A stretch of 44,475 bases of DNA, taken from positions 1 to 44,475 of the forward strand of contig NZ_CABDWS010000020.1 in NCBI RefSeq assembly GCF_901447495.1, read 5' to 3'. Position numbers and translations under genes: made by a program. The stretch is from Haloimpatiens lingqiaonensis. GTDB taxonomy: Bacteria; Bacillota; Clostridia; Clostridiales; Clostridiaceae. This document shows positions 24,511-33,020 of this stretch, piece after piece (positions within the stretch are counted from its first letter, which is position 1; the number at the start of each line of letters is the position of its first letter). The notes below the pieces were generated by a model. That model had not been told where the DNA came from. It made no database searches and was given only the letters and a program-made list of their open reading frames with translations.

Positions 24511-24703
24511 TAAAATTTTAGGATTGAGGGATAGAGATTTATATTTATTAGAAAATATACGTTGGATATGGTCATGAAAATTTTTAAATAGCTTAAGTAA
24601 AAAAAACTATTTATTGAAATTAATGTTATAATTAGACCATAGACTAATTATAATTTATTAAAGAATTGTGAAATTTAACAATTTAAGGGGGTGGAAATTA
24701 GAA

Positions 24704-24922
24704 ATGTTTAAATTGGGAAGTTATTTGCTATTTATTACTTTTACTCAATTAATTATTGCAATCTTATTTATTCAATCATTACCTGGGGTTGGGATAGAGA
24801 ACGCATTTGCAAATATTCATCCATTAATAAAGATTATAGTTCTACTTGAATTAAGTTTTTCAGGATTTCTTATTTACAAAGGATACTGCAAAATTGATAA
24901 AACAAATAAAGATTTACACTAA
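24704..24922 (+). CDS. Small two-helix membrane protein, unknown function
   Basis: The 72-residue protein (MFKLGSYLLFITF...) has two hydrophobic helices (about 5-27 and 40-60) joined by a loop with GVGIENAFANIHP, and a short hydrophilic tail. AAGGGGGTGG lies 10 nt before the ATG at 24704, which is preferred over an in-frame GTG at 24668 that has no SD. It is followed by a good terminator, and the whole unit is bracketed by inverted heptamer repeats. No family recognised. Confidence 0.6.
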   Translation: MFKLGSYLLFITFTQLIIAILFIQSLPGVGIENAFANIHPLIKIIVLLELSFSGFLIYKGYCKIDKTNKDLH

Positions 24923-25002
24923 ATAGTAAAATTGAGCTCTTAGCTAAATCCATATATTAAGCTGGCTACCGGCAAAAAAATTTTCAAAGCACTTAAATAA
25001 AA

Positions 25003-25043
25003 AAATCTATAACTATCTCATTAATGAAATAGTTATAGATTTT
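25003..25043 (+). terminator. Terminator after small membrane protein gene
   Basis: AAATCTATAACTAT and ATAGTTATAGATTT form a perfect 14-bp stem with a 12-nt loop, followed by TTTCTT and preceded by an A run, so it could work in both directions. Confidence 0.8.
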
Positions 25044-25257
25044 CTTGCTATACCTTTTATTTAATTGAAAATTTTCCGTAACATAATGGAGGAAAATCTT
25101 CCTTTAGTAGCCCGTCTCCCTCCATAAGTAAGGTACGTATGAACTTAAAAATCTGCTTTTAATGTAGTGATAAATGTGAAATTTAGGACTATTGAACTAG
25201 CCTTAGAACTTCTTTATTTCTCCATTTAAAGAACCGTTAAGAAGTTTTCACATCCCC

Positions 25258-25290
25258 CCTAGCACCTAGTACCTAGTACCTAGTACCTAA
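25258..25290. repeat. CCTAGTA heptamer array, right arm
   Basis: CCTAGCA followed by three exact CCTAGTA units and a partial CCTAA. Just downstream of pdp and in inverse orientation to the repeat at 24474-24510. Confidence 0.85.
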
Positions 25291-25299
25291 ATAATTTTC

Positions 25300-26604
25300 C
25301 TATCTTATAACATCATAAACAAGTGGTATTTCGTTTTTGTATTCTTCTGTTATTTCATAGTTATTTAGAATATCATTAACTGCTTTTTCTGCCTTCTTTT
25401 CATCATTAGCATGAACATAAGCTATTACATCTCCCGCAGCTACTTTTTCTCCTCTTTTCTTATCTAATACTATACCTACTGCTAAGTCAATTACGTCTTC
25501 CTTAGTAGCTCTGCCTGCTCCTAATTCCATAGCAACTAATCCTATGTTTTGAGCATGTATCTTACTTATGTAACCTGCCTTTGGACTCTTAACTGGAACT
25601 ATATATTTAGCCTTTGCAAGCTTATCTGTATCTTCCACTTGCTCTACATTTCCACCTTGAGCTTTTATAAATTCTTTAAACTTAGCTAAAGCTGATCCAT
25701 CTTTTATTGTTCCTAAAAGCATTTCTTTAGCTTCTTCCACAGTTGAAGCTTTCTTAGCTAAAACTACCATGTTGCTTCCTAAAGTTAAGCAAAGTTCTAA
25801 TAAATCTTTTGGACCATTTCCTTTTAATGTATCTATAGCTTCCTTAACTTCTAAAGCATTTCCTATAGCAAATCCTAGTGGTTGATCCATGTCAGATATT
25901 ACTGCTACAGTGTTTCTTCCAACATTTTTACCTATGTTAACCATAGCTGTTCCAAGTGCTTTAGCGTCTTCAAAAGTCTTCATGAAAGCTCCATCGCCAA
26001 CCTTGACATCTAAAACAATAGCATCAGCTCCAGAAGCTATCTTTTTACTCATTATACTTGAAGATATAAGAGATAAGTTATCTACTGTTCCTGTTACGTC
26101 TCTTAAAGCATATAATTTTTTATCTGCTGGTGCTAAATCTGGTGTTTGACCATTAACTGCTATTTTTATAGTATTTACATTGTTTATAAACTGCTCTTCG
26201 CTTATCTCCACTGAGAATCCATGGAAAGACTCTAATTTATCTATAGTTCCACCCGTATGACCTAATCCTCTACCAGACATTTTAGCAACTGGAATTCCAA
26301 GTGCGGCAACCATTGGAGTTAACACTAAAGTTGTAGTATCTCCAACTCCTCCTGTACTGTGTTTATCTACCTTTATACCTTCTATTTTAGACAAATCTAG
26401 CATATCTCCTGAATGTACCATGGCCATAGTTAAATCTGCTGTTTCTCTAGCGTTCATCTTTTGGAAAAATATAGCCATTAAAAGAGCTGATACTTGATAA
26501 TCTGGAATATTACCTTTAGTATAATTATCTACAAAAAAGTTTATTTCTTCAGTTGTAAGTTCTTCACCATTTCTTTTTTTAATTATCAAATCGTACATTC
26601 TCAT
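25300..26604 (-). CDS. pdp: Pyrimidine-nucleoside phosphorylase
   Basis: The 434-residue enzyme begins [20 protein letters not shown] and carries [14 protein letters not shown], the phosphate-binding loop of this family, then [37 protein letters not shown] and a C-terminal domain with [17 protein letters not shown]. It splits uridine, thymidine or deoxyuridine with phosphate into base and (deoxy)ribose-1-phosphate. ATG at 26604 has GGGAG 10 nt upstream; an upstream in-frame start at 26631 has none. It follows deoC by 64 bp in the same operon. A phosphopentomutase gene, needed to link the two reactions, is not in the window. Confidence 0.95.
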   Translation of the reverse strand: MRMYDLIIKKRNGEELTTEEINFFVDNYTKGNIPDYQVSALLMAIFFQKMNARETADLTMAMVHSGDMLDLSKIEGIKVDKHSTGGVGDTTTLVLTPMVAALGIPVAKMSGRGLGHTGGTIDKLESFHGFSVEISEEQFINNVNTIKIAVNGQTPDLAPADKKLYALRDVTGTVDNLSLISSSIMSKKIASGADAIVLDVKVGDGAFMKTFEDAKALGTAMVNIGKNVGRNTVAVISDMDQPLGFAIGNALEVKEAIDTLKGNGPKDLLELCLTLGSNMVVLAKKASTVEEAKEMLLGTIKDGSALAKFKEFIKAQGGNVEQVEDTDKLAKAKYIVPVKSPKAGYISKIHAQNIGLVAMELGAGRATKEDVIDLAVGIVLDKKRGEKVAAGDVIAYVHANDEKKAEKAVNDILNNYEITEEYKNEIPLVYDVIR

Positions 26605-26668
26605 ATTTTTTAAGCTCCCTTCACAAAACACTATTTATCAATTAATTTTGTGTATTTATTTATATTTA

Positions 26669-27358
26669 TTAGTAAAGACCAGCTCCCTTAGTTTCTTCCA
26701 TATCTCCACTTTCAGCCTGCTGTACTATCTTTATACCTGCACTAGCTCCTATTCTGCTAGCACCAGCATTAATCATATCCATACAAGCTTTATAATCTCT
26801 TATTCCGCCTGATGCTTTTACTCCTAATTCTTCTCCTACAACTTTTCTCATAAGAGCTATATCTTCTTTAGTAGCTCCACCTGTTGAAAATCCTGTAGAA
26901 GTTTTTACAAAGTCTGCTCCTGCTTCTTTTGAAATTTCACATGCTTTTACCTTTTCTTCTTCATTTAAAAGACAAGTTTCTATTATAACTTTTACAAGAG
27001 CTTTTCCCTTTGCTGCTTCTACTACAGCTTTTATATCTTCTTTTACTACATCGTATTTCTTATCTTTTAAAGCTCCAACATTTATAACCATATCTACTTC
27101 TTTAGCACCATCTTTTATAGCTTGCTCTGTTTCAAAAGCTTTAACTTCTTTAGTATTAGCTCCTAAAGGAAAACCTATTACAACGCAAGTTTTTACTTCT
27201 GTTCCTTCTAATTCTTTAGTTACTAATGAAGCATAGTAAGGGTTTACACATACAGATGCAAAATTATATTCTCTAGCCTCTTTACATATTTTAATAACTT
27301 GTTCCTCTGTAGCTTCTGGTTTTAGTAATGTGTGGTCGATGTACTGTTGTATTTTCAT
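26669..27358 (-). CDS. deoC: Deoxyribose-phosphate aldolase
   Basis: The 229-residue class I aldolase has the Schiff-base Lys152 in [15 protein letters not shown], the relay Lys181 in [11 protein letters not shown] and the segment [12 protein letters not shown]. It cleaves 2-deoxyribose-5-phosphate to acetaldehyde and glyceraldehyde-3-phosphate. SD AAGGAGAG. It is first in the deoC-pdp operon, downstream of a LacI-type regulator on the same strand. The intervening 434 bp contain a copy of the 135-bp repeat between the likely promoter zone and the start. Confidence 0.97.
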   Translation of the reverse strand: MKIQQYIDHTLLKPEATEEQVIKICKEAREYNFASVCVNPYYASLVTKELEGTEVKTCVVIGFPLGANTKEVKAFETEQAIKDGAKEVDMVINVGALKDKKYDVVKEDIKAVVEAAKGKALVKVIIETCLLNEEEKVKACEISKEAGADFVKTSTGFSTGGATKEDIALMRKVVGEELGVKASGGIRDYKACMDMINAGASRIGASAGIKIVQQAESGDMEETKGAGLY

Positions 27359-27415
27359 TCTTATCTCTCCTTTTTAAATTTTATTTCATGTGGTAAAGTT
27401 TATTTAATATGTTTC
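27359..27415. other. deoC leader
   Basis: Short AT-rich stretch between the deoC start and the 135-bp repeat. With only 57 bp here, the deoC promoter must lie within it or on the far side of the repeat. Confidence 0.3.
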
Positions 27416-27550
27416 ATAAACAGAGCTCTTAGCTTCAGATGGAGTTTTTACTCCAACTAAAGGTTAGAGATCGTTATCCAGAGACGTAGCTGCCGTTATC
27501 TCCCACTTTGTTAGAAGTGGGAGTGTTACGGCAGTACGTCTCTGGATAAA
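27416..27550 (+). repeat. 135-bp two-hairpin repeat, copy 3 (deoC leader)
   Basis: It begins ATAAACAGAG and ends GTCTCTGGATAAA. Hairpin 2 is much longer than in copies 1-2: TTATCCAGAGACGT...CTGCCGT pairs with ACGGCAG...ACGTCTCTGGATAA (one unpaired base) around TCCCACTT-tgttag-AAGTGGGA. Hairpin 1 is weakened (ACTCCAACTAAAG). Subtype B, with copy 4. Relative to deoC it is in antisense orientation. Confidence 0.92.
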
Positions 27551-27732
27551 TACCTTTTAAAGCATTGTTATTTACCTTTAAAAAGCTCTTTTAACATATA
27601 TATTTTATCTTTAGTTTTAAATTTCAAATCCTTCCGCTTAGTTTCTGTTTCTTCTATATGTTTTATACAGAAACGTAAATCGTAAAAATTATATATAATC
27701 TCTGTGTTAACTTGTTTACGTTAAAGCCAGGT
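27551..27732. other. Region between 135-bp repeat and lacI-type gene
   Basis: No gene. It holds imperfect inverted sequence near 27706-27726 (gTTAACttgtttacGTTAAa), which may be an operator for the adjacent LacI-type regulator controlling deoC-pdp. Confidence 0.35.
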
Positions 27733-27780
27733 ATTCTTAATTAACTCCTTAGCTATATTCTTAATTAAATTCTTAGCCAT
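27733..27780. repeat. 24-bp tandem duplication after the lacI-type gene
   Basis: Bases 27733-27756 and 27757-27780 match at 21 of 24 positions (ATTCTTAATTAA...TTAGCYAT). It lies 12 bp past the regulator's stop codon. Confidence 0.8.
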
Positions 27781-27792
27781 ATTCTATAATAT

Positions 27793-28812
27793 TTATTTTT
27801 TAAATTTTTCTGATCCTTTAAGTAAAAGTTTAGGATGCATAGTTATCCTATTAACATGAGATTTTTCCTTGTCTTTTAAATTTTCTAAAAGAAGTTCCAT
27901 GGCTGTTCTACCCATTTCTTCTGTAGGTGTTGCAATAAAGCTTATATTCATTCCAAGAATATTTAAAACCTTTAGCTCATCAAAAGCTACAATTGACATA
28001 TCCCTTGGTATGCTAATTCCATGCTCATTAAGAGCCTTTATACAACCTAATGTCATCATATTATTGCTTGTAAAAATAGCTGTAGGTCTATTTTTCATAT
28101 TAAGTATTTCTTGAGTTAATTTATATCCACTTTCTTCTTTATAATCTCCATAAAAAATATATTCTTCATTTATATCTATATTATTTGCAGCTAAAGCTTT
28201 TTTATATCCAATAAGTCTGTCTTTGGCTGGCTTAGAATTAATTCTACCTGTTATTATAGCTATTTTGCTATGTCCTTCTTTTATCAGTGCCATAATTCCT
28301 TCATAAGCACCTTTTATATTGTCCACAAACACTCCACTAAAATTGGAGTATTTAACATCTCCATCTAAAAGCACAATGGGTATTCCTAAATTTTCCAAAG
28401 TATTTAAACATTCACTATTGAAATCATTTTCATTCGAGGTAGGTGAAACAATTATTCCTTCTATTCTCTGTTCTCTTAATAACTGAAGAGCCTTCAATTC
28501 CTTTTCTGTACTCTCATCTGTATCGCATAGTATCATGTTTAAATTAGCGGCATCTACTACTTTTGATATCCCCTTTATTAATTCTCCAAAGTGAGGGTTA
28601 TTAATGTCCGGTACTACAACGCCTACTACATTAGTTTTCTTTTTTGTCAAACTTCTAGCTATAGCACTTGGTGTATAATTAAGTTCTTTTATTGCCTGTA
28701 CTACTTTTTTTCTAGTTTCTTCCTTAACATAACCTGAATCGTTTAAAACTCTAGAAACCGTTGCCAAAGATACTCCAGCCTTATCTGCTATATGCTTTAT
28801 TGTAACTGCCAT
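27793..28812 (-). CDS. LacI-family transcriptional regulator
   Basis: The 339-residue protein has the LacI helix-turn-helix at the N-terminus (IKHIADKAGVSLATVSRVLN) with hinge RSLTKKKTNVVGVVVPDINN, then a periplasmic-binding-protein-like sensor domain. It precedes deoC-pdp on the same strand and is the likely regulator of deoxynucleoside use. Some LacI proteins in Clostridia regulate ribose or nucleoside operons, and the ligand could be a (deoxy)ribose phosphate or nucleoside. SD GGGGG. A 14-bp site with a perfect match to the catabolite-response/LacI operator consensus lies 18 bp before the start, suggesting autoregulation or CcpA control. Confidence 0.92.
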   Translation of the reverse strand: MAVTIKHIADKAGVSLATVSRVLNDSGYVKEETRKKVVQAIKELNYTPSAIARSLTKKKTNVVGVVVPDINNPHFGELIKGISKVVDAANLNMILCDTDESTEKELKALQLLREQRIEGIIVSPTSNENDFNSECLNTLENLGIPIVLLDGDVKYSNFSGVFVDNIKGAYEGIMALIKEGHSKIAIITGRINSKPAKDRLIGYKKALAANNIDINEEYIFYGDYKEESGYKLTQEILNMKNRPTAIFTSNNMMTLGCIKALNEHGISIPRDMSIVAFDELKVLNILGMNISFIATPTEEMGRTAMELLLENLKDKEKSHVNRITMHPKLLLKGSEKFKK

Positions 28813-28830
28813 TTCAAATCCCCCTTAATA

Positions 28831-28844
28831 TGTTACCGCTTTCA
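28831..28844 (-). promoter_or_regulatory. cre-like / LacI-family operator
   Basis: On the minus strand TGAAAGCGGTAACA fits every position of the catabolite response element TGWAANCGNTNWCA. It sits 18 bp upstream of the lacI-type start codon, probably between promoter and SD. CcpA or the encoded regulator itself may bind. Confidence 0.7.
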
Positions 28845-28869
28845 TGTCTTCAGTATACGTTATTTTTTT

Positions 28870-29338
28870 TATAATTTCAAGCATATTTTTATGTAATTCT
28901 TAACTTTATAATCTACCATAAAATATTAATTATCAATGTTTAATTATCAATGATCGCTGAACAATGATAATTGATAAAAATAAATATTTTTTAAATACAA
29001 AATTTAAACTGATGCACTTTTATAAATTAACTCTAATTTAGAATTTGCAAGATCGAAAAGGTAAGGTAAAAGTTAAAAGGTAAGAAGTAAGAGGTAAGGA
29101 TAAAACTCAAGGAGTTTTTTTAAATTAATTAAAGATTTTCCGTAACGCAGTGAAGGAAAATCCTCCTTAACTCTCACTTCTTACTTATTACTTCTTACTC
29201 TTACTTCTTACTTAATTCTTATCTTCCCCACAAGTTCCACTTTTACATTTTTATTTTTTATCTGCTCTTTGACATTTGCTAGTTCATATTTGATATTTGT
29301 TCTTTGATATTTATTCTTTACTCATTGCTCTTTCATAA
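28870..29338. other. Repeat-rich intergenic region between patB-like and lacI-type genes
   Basis: No gene. It contains an imperfect inverted repeat of TTATCAAT / ATTGATAA type near 28925-28980; a large imperfect inverted repeat with AAGGTAAGAAGTAAGAGG on the left (29078-29096) and CTTACTTCTTAC-like units on the right (29168-29215); the core gataaaactcaaggag at 29099-29114; and a hairpin GATTTTCC...GGAAAATC at 29146-29162. Degenerate TTTGATATTTGTTC units follow at 29270-29335. Confidence 0.55.
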
Positions 29339-30511
29339 TTATAGTTTATTAACCTCTTTTTCTATTCTTTCTAAAGCTTCTTTTAATGTGCTTCTAGGGC
29401 AAGCTATATTTACCCTTTGGAACTTTTCTCCTTCTTCTCCAAACATTATTCCATCATCTAGCCCTAGCTTTACTTTTTTAACAAAGAATTCTCTCATTTC
29501 TTCGCTATTCATGTTTAATCCTGAACAATCAAGCCAAACTAAATATGTGCCCTGTGGCTTAACCACCTTAATTTTTGGTATTCTTTTTTCTATAAAACTA
29601 ATTAGAAAATCTAAATTCCCTTTTAAATAATCTATAAGATCATCAAGCCACTGTGCGCCTGAATTATATGCAGCAATTAATGCCTCACAACCAAAAATAT
29701 TAGGACCATTTATGGCTAAATTCTCTAATTCTATACTAAATAAATTTCTAAGTTTATCATTAGGTATTATTATATTTGATGTTTGAAATCCAGCTATATT
29801 AAATGTTTTACTTGGTGCTGTACAAGTTATAGAGTTTTGAGCAAATTCTTCACTTATAGATGCAAATACTGTATGTTTATTTTCTTTATATATAAGATCA
29901 AAATGTATTTCATCAGATACCACTAATATCCCATGTTTTAAGCAGATTTCTCCTAAAGCTGTTAATTCCTCTTTACTCCATACTCTTCCTACAGGATTGT
30001 GAGGATTGCATAAAATTAAAATTTTAGTTCTGTTAGTTATCTTCTTTTCTAAATCTTCTAAATCCATTTTATATGTAAGGTTCTCATATTTTAAAGGATT
30101 TTTTACAACTGTGCACCCATTATTCTTTATAGATCTAGCAAAAGGATGATATACAGGTGTTTGTATTATTACTTGATCCCCTGGCTTTGTAAAAGCCCTT
30201 AATATAAAATTTAGTGCTGGCACTACCCCTGGAGTAAATTTTATCCATTCACCCTGTATGTTCCACTGATGACGCTGTTTCATCCAATTAATTATTGCAT
30301 CATTATATTCCTTCCCGCTAAGGCTATATCCAAATATCCCATGATTTAATCTTTTCTTTATAGCCCTTATTATCTCTTCTGGAACTTCAAAGTCCATGTC
30401 TGCTACCCACATGGGTATAACGTCTTTATCCCCATAAATTTCTTCTAGTAGATCCCACTTAACACTTTTTGTATTAAATCTGTCTACTACCTTATTAAAA
30501 TCATATGACAT
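29339..30511 (-). CDS. PatB/MalY-type C-S lyase (PLP aminotransferase fold)
   Basis: The 390-residue protein has the MalY/PatB-type class II aminotransferase pattern: VIPMWVADMDFEVPEEI, NHGIFGYSL, IQTPVYHPFARSI, LCNPHNPVGRVW, VSDEIHFDL and the PLP Lys235 in CTAPSKTFNIAGFQ. Such enzymes are usually cystathionine beta-lyases or cysteine desulfhydrases; some act as aminotransferases. SD GGGGGATTG. It is a single gene between repeat arrays, with no methionine genes nearby, so the physiological substrate is open. Confidence 0.9.
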   Translation of the reverse strand: MSYDFNKVVDRFNTKSVKWDLLEEIYGDKDVIPMWVADMDFEVPEEIIRAIKKRLNHGIFGYSLSGKEYNDAIINWMKQRHQWNIQGEWIKFTPGVVPALNFILRAFTKPGDQVIIQTPVYHPFARSIKNNGCTVVKNPLKYENLTYKMDLEDLEKKITNRTKILILCNPHNPVGRVWSKEELTALGEICLKHGILVVSDEIHFDLIYKENKHTVFASISEEFAQNSITCTAPSKTFNIAGFQTSNIIIPNDKLRNLFSIELENLAINGPNIFGCEALIAAYNSGAQWLDDLIDYLKGNLDFLISFIEKRIPKIKVVKPQGTYLVWLDCSGLNMNSEEMREFFVKKVKLGLDDGIMFGEEGEKFQRVNIACPRSTLKEALERIEKEVNKL

Positions 30512-30561
30512 TTACAATCCCCCTATCTAATAAATTTGTAACACCGCTGTTAACTTATCTA

Positions 30562-30631
30562 TTACTTATTATCTGTTACTTATTATCTGTTACTTATTAT
30601 CTGTTACTTATTATCTGTTACTTATTATCTG
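30562..30631. repeat. Five perfect 14-bp tandem repeats (TTACTTATTATCTG)
   Basis: Units start at 30562, 30576, 30590, 30604 and 30618 and are identical. The 14-bp unit is two related heptamers (TTACTTA and TTATCTG). The array sits ~50 bp upstream of the PatB-like start. Confidence 0.95.
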
Positions 30632-30644
30632 TTACCCACAAATT

Positions 30645-30792
30645 AATTATAAAAAACTCCTCGAGTTTTACCCTTAACTCTTACTTCTTACCTATTACTT
30701 CTTACTTCTTACTTATTACCTATTACTTATCTACAAACTCCAAATTATAGTTAACTTCTAAAAGAGTTTCATTTTAAATTTTCAATTTTATT
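30645..30792. repeat. TTACTTCTTAC-type low-complexity stretch
   Basis: Includes an inverse copy of the aaaactc-c-gagtttt core (30653-30670) followed by irregular TTACTTCTTACC/TATTACC units to ~30732. No coding signal. Confidence 0.6.
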
Positions 30793-31437
30793 TTAATGTG
30801 AAGAGTCACTTTTCCTTATAGCTTCAAATTCCTCTTTAGGAAATTCAGGTGCTTCTTTTCCGCCTCCTACTACCATGGCATAAATATTTATTCTAGCCAC
30901 TTCTTCTATGTACTGCATATTTAAAAAAGCTTCGTCTATATCCTTACCAACAGTTAATGCACCGTGGCTTTCCAATAAACATGCATTAGAAATCCTCAAA
31001 GGTTCTACTATACTTTGAGCCAAGGCTTCAGTACCTGTTCTTCCATACTTAGCAACTGGCACCCTTTCCCCATAAGCCATAGCTTCTAATACCACTGGTT
31101 TAATTTCCTTTTTTTGCACTGCAAAAGCTGTGGAAAATGGTGCATGGGTATGACATACCCCAAATACATCCTCTCTTGTTTTATAAGCCATTAAATGCAT
31201 CAAAGTTTCTGTGGAGGGCTTATGTGTAGATTTGTTTTCTATCACTGTTCCTTCTCCATTCACAACTATTATATCTTTTTCTTCTAAAAGCTCCCTTGAC
31301 ACCGCTGAGGGAGTTATTAGTATATACCCTGTTTCTTTATCCTTTAAACTAAAATTGCCTGATTTACATTTGCAAAACCCATCTTTTTCTGCTTTTTTTG
31401 CTATCTCTACAACTTTTCTTTTTAAATCCTCCAACAA
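30793..31437 (-). CDS. Class II aldolase (fuculose-phosphate aldolase-like)
   Basis: The 214-residue protein has the class II aldolase/adducin pattern: GNFSLK, ITPSAVSRELL, HKPSTETLMHLMAY, the zinc ligands in CHTHAPFSTAFA and the later His in LLESHGALTVG. Family members cleave L-fuculose-1-P, L-rhamnulose-1-P or related sugar phosphates, or epimerise L-ribulose-5-P; the short length and motifs best fit fuculose-phosphate aldolase. The start is odd: a GTG at 31446 is part of the SD AGAGGGGTG, so translation most likely starts at TTG 31437, 6 nt after it. No fucose genes are nearby. Confidence 0.85.
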   Translation of the reverse strand: MLEDLKRKVVEIAKKAEKDGFCKCKSGNFSLKDKETGYILITPSAVSRELLEEKDIIVVNGEGTVIENKSTHKPSTETLMHLMAYKTREDVFGVCHTHAPFSTAFAVQKKEIKPVVLEAMAYGERVPVAKYGRTGTEALAQSIVEPLRISNACLLESHGALTVGKDIDEAFLNMQYIEEVARINIYAMVVGGGKEAPEFPKEEFEAIRKSDSSH

Positions 31438-31492
31438 TTTTTTCACCCCTCTAATGTTGAAATATCTTAAAAATATCCTTAACTATTACCCA

Positions 31493-31584
31493 TTACTTAT
31501 TACTTATTACTTATTACTTATTACCTCTTACCTATTACTTATCACTTATTACTTATTACTTATTACCTCTTACCTATTACTTAT
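31493..31584. repeat. Thirteen-unit TTACTTA heptamer array
   Basis: The array has heptamers TTACTTA with variants TTACCTC, TTACCTA and TCACTTA. The variant order (TTACTTA, TTACCTC, TTACCTA, TTACTTA) appears twice, so a higher-order unit was duplicated. It lies upstream of the aldolase and the divergent secreted-protein gene. Confidence 0.9.
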
Positions 31585-31748
31585 CTTCAAATTCCAAGAA
31601 AATGGACTATACCTATCTACTATTTATTTTAACATAAATTTTGTTAAATCTTTTATTGTTTTCACAATTTTATCACAATTACCCCATACTTTAACCACAG
31701 ATACACTTTAATATATAGATATAAACTAAAAAACAGGAGGTTTTCAAT

Positions 31749-32339
31749 ATGAAAAAGAAAAATTTATTATTAACACTATCTATGTGTACTATGTTAGCTC
31801 TAGGAAGTACAGTATATGCCACTAGTGCAAATAACTTAAATACTTCAAAACCTGCAGCAGTTGAAAATAATAACTCACAAAGATCATATAATGAAAAAGG
31901 ACTAGGTTTACGCAGAATAACAGGCAAAAAAGGATACGACTTTATGGCATCTGTAATTAAAGACAAATTAAAAGTAAGTGACGAAGAAATAAACAAGGCT
32001 TTAGCTGAAGGAAAAACATTAAAAGACTTTGCTAAAGAAAAAGGATTATCAGAAGAGGATCTAAAAAAAGCCCTAGTAGACAGCAAGTCAAAAGCTATAG
32101 ATGAAAGCGTGGCTAAAGGTACTTTGACTAAAGAAGAAGGGGAAAAAATTAAAACTAGAATTAAAGAAAACTCTAAAAACTGTACATTAGATAACAGAAA
32201 TGGCAGAAAAGATCCTTCTAAAAGACAAGGCGGGAAACAAGGTAAAGGCAGAATGGGCCAGGGGCAAGGGCAAGGTAGAGGACAAGATAAAGTACAATGC
32301 ACTGGCGATTGTACCAATGGTTCACAAATTTTAAAATAA
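31749..32339 (+). CDS. Secreted DUF2680-like protein with Gln/Gly-rich basic tail
   Basis: The 196-residue precursor has a signal peptide (MKKKNLLLTLSMCTMLALG, cleavage near ALGSTVYA/TS). A helical domain (residues ~62-140) with KDKLKVSDEEINKALAEGK, LKDFAKEKGLSEEDLKKAL and GTLTKEEGEKIKTRI resembles DUF2680 modules found in secreted proteins of Clostridia and Bacilli. The tail is basic and low-complexity (GKGRMGQGQGQGRGQD), ending with Cys in VQCTGDC. SD AGGAGG. Role unknown; the tail may bind polyanions such as wall teichoic acids or nucleic acid. Confidence 0.65.
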   Translation: MKKKNLLLTLSMCTMLALGSTVYATSANNLNTSKPAAVENNNSQRSYNEKGLGLRRITGKKGYDFMASVIKDKLKVSDEEINKALAEGKTLKDFAKEKGLSEEDLKKALVDSKSKAIDESVAKGTLTKEEGEKIKTRIKENSKNCTLDNRNGRKDPSKRQGGKQGKGRMGQGQGQGRGQDKVQCTGDCTNGSQILK

Positions 32340-32354
32340 TATATAGAATTCTAT

Positions 32355-32386
32355 AAAAAAGACTGCTGACCTTCAGCAGTCTTTTT
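32355..32386. terminator. Strong bidirectional terminator
   Basis: AAAAAAGACTGCTGA and TCAGCAGTCTTTTT form a perfect stem with a 3-nt loop; A and T runs on both sides serve the convergent secreted-protein and ACT-domain genes. Confidence 0.93.
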
Positions 32387-32434
32387 GTCATATTCACATT
32401 TTCTTACTTACCCTCAAGTTTTTCCATGTACCTT

Positions 32435-32872
32435 TTATTCCATAGCTATTAAGCTTACTTTTATTACATTCTTCAAGCTATTTATTCCTTCTAAAAGCTT
32501 ATTCATTTCCACGTCCATATCAGATATGTTAAAAGTTATAGTTACATTAGCAGCATTATTTATAGGTATATCTTGATTTATAGTTAGTATATTTCCATTG
32601 TGCCTTGCTATCTCATCAAGTATTCCTGAAAGAGTTCCCTTTTGGTTTTCAAGCAAAAGTCCAATAGTAACCTTTTGTCCTTTTACACTTTCAGATAAAG
32701 AGAAAACGAAATCTTTATACTTATAATATGTACTTCTACTTATGCCAACTACCTTTACTCCTTCAGATATATCCTTTACCTTGCCCCTATATAATAGTTC
32801 TTTAAGTTCAACAACCTTTGCAAATACTTCTGGAAGAACTTTTGCATCTATTATAAAATATTTACTTCCCAA
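32435..32872 (-). CDS. UPF0735 ACT-domain protein (PheB-like)
   Basis: The 145-residue protein matches the UPF0735 family: MGSKYFIIDAKVLPEVFAKV, an HTH-like KVVGISRSTYYKYKDFVF, and a C-terminal ACT domain with TIGLLLENQKGTLSGILDEI and NGNILTINQDIP. ACT domains bind amino acids; PheB-like proteins are often next to homoserine or threonine genes. Here it lies downstream of tdh, separated by a terminator. The start is TTG at 32872, with SD GGGAGAG 6 nt upstream. An amino-acid-responsive regulatory role for the tdh-kbl or threonine pathway is likely but not shown. Confidence 0.88.
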   Translation of the reverse strand: MGSKYFIIDAKVLPEVFAKVVELKELLYRGKVKDISEGVKVVGISRSTYYKYKDFVFSLSESVKGQKVTIGLLLENQKGTLSGILDEIARHNGNILTINQDIPINNAANVTITFNISDMDVEMNKLLEGINSLKNVIKVSLIAME

Positions 32873-32953
32873 CTAAATCTCTCCCTTCATAAAATAACCA
32901 TAATGACATTTAAAAATCTATATTTTATTATTATAGCATTTTATAAAGTTAAT

Positions 32954-32998
32954 AAAAAGTACATTGCTGATGGATTTTCATCCTGCAATGTACTTTTT
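32954..32998. terminator. Terminator of tdh
   Basis: AAAAAGTACATTGC and GCAATGTACTTTTT form a perfect 14-bp stem just after tdh. A and T runs on both sides. Confidence 0.9.
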
Positions 32999-33020
32999 GT
33001 AACTTAATTAAAATTTTTCA

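Noticed and set aside
30562-30631. CRISPR array
   Set aside because: The 14-bp repeats are contiguous, without spacers, and no cas genes are present.
31691-32317. Minus-strand frame antisense to the secreted protein
   Set aside because: Its Pro/Leu/Cys-rich product mirrors the Gly/Gln-rich tail on the other strand; no SD. The plus-strand gene has a signal peptide and strong SD.
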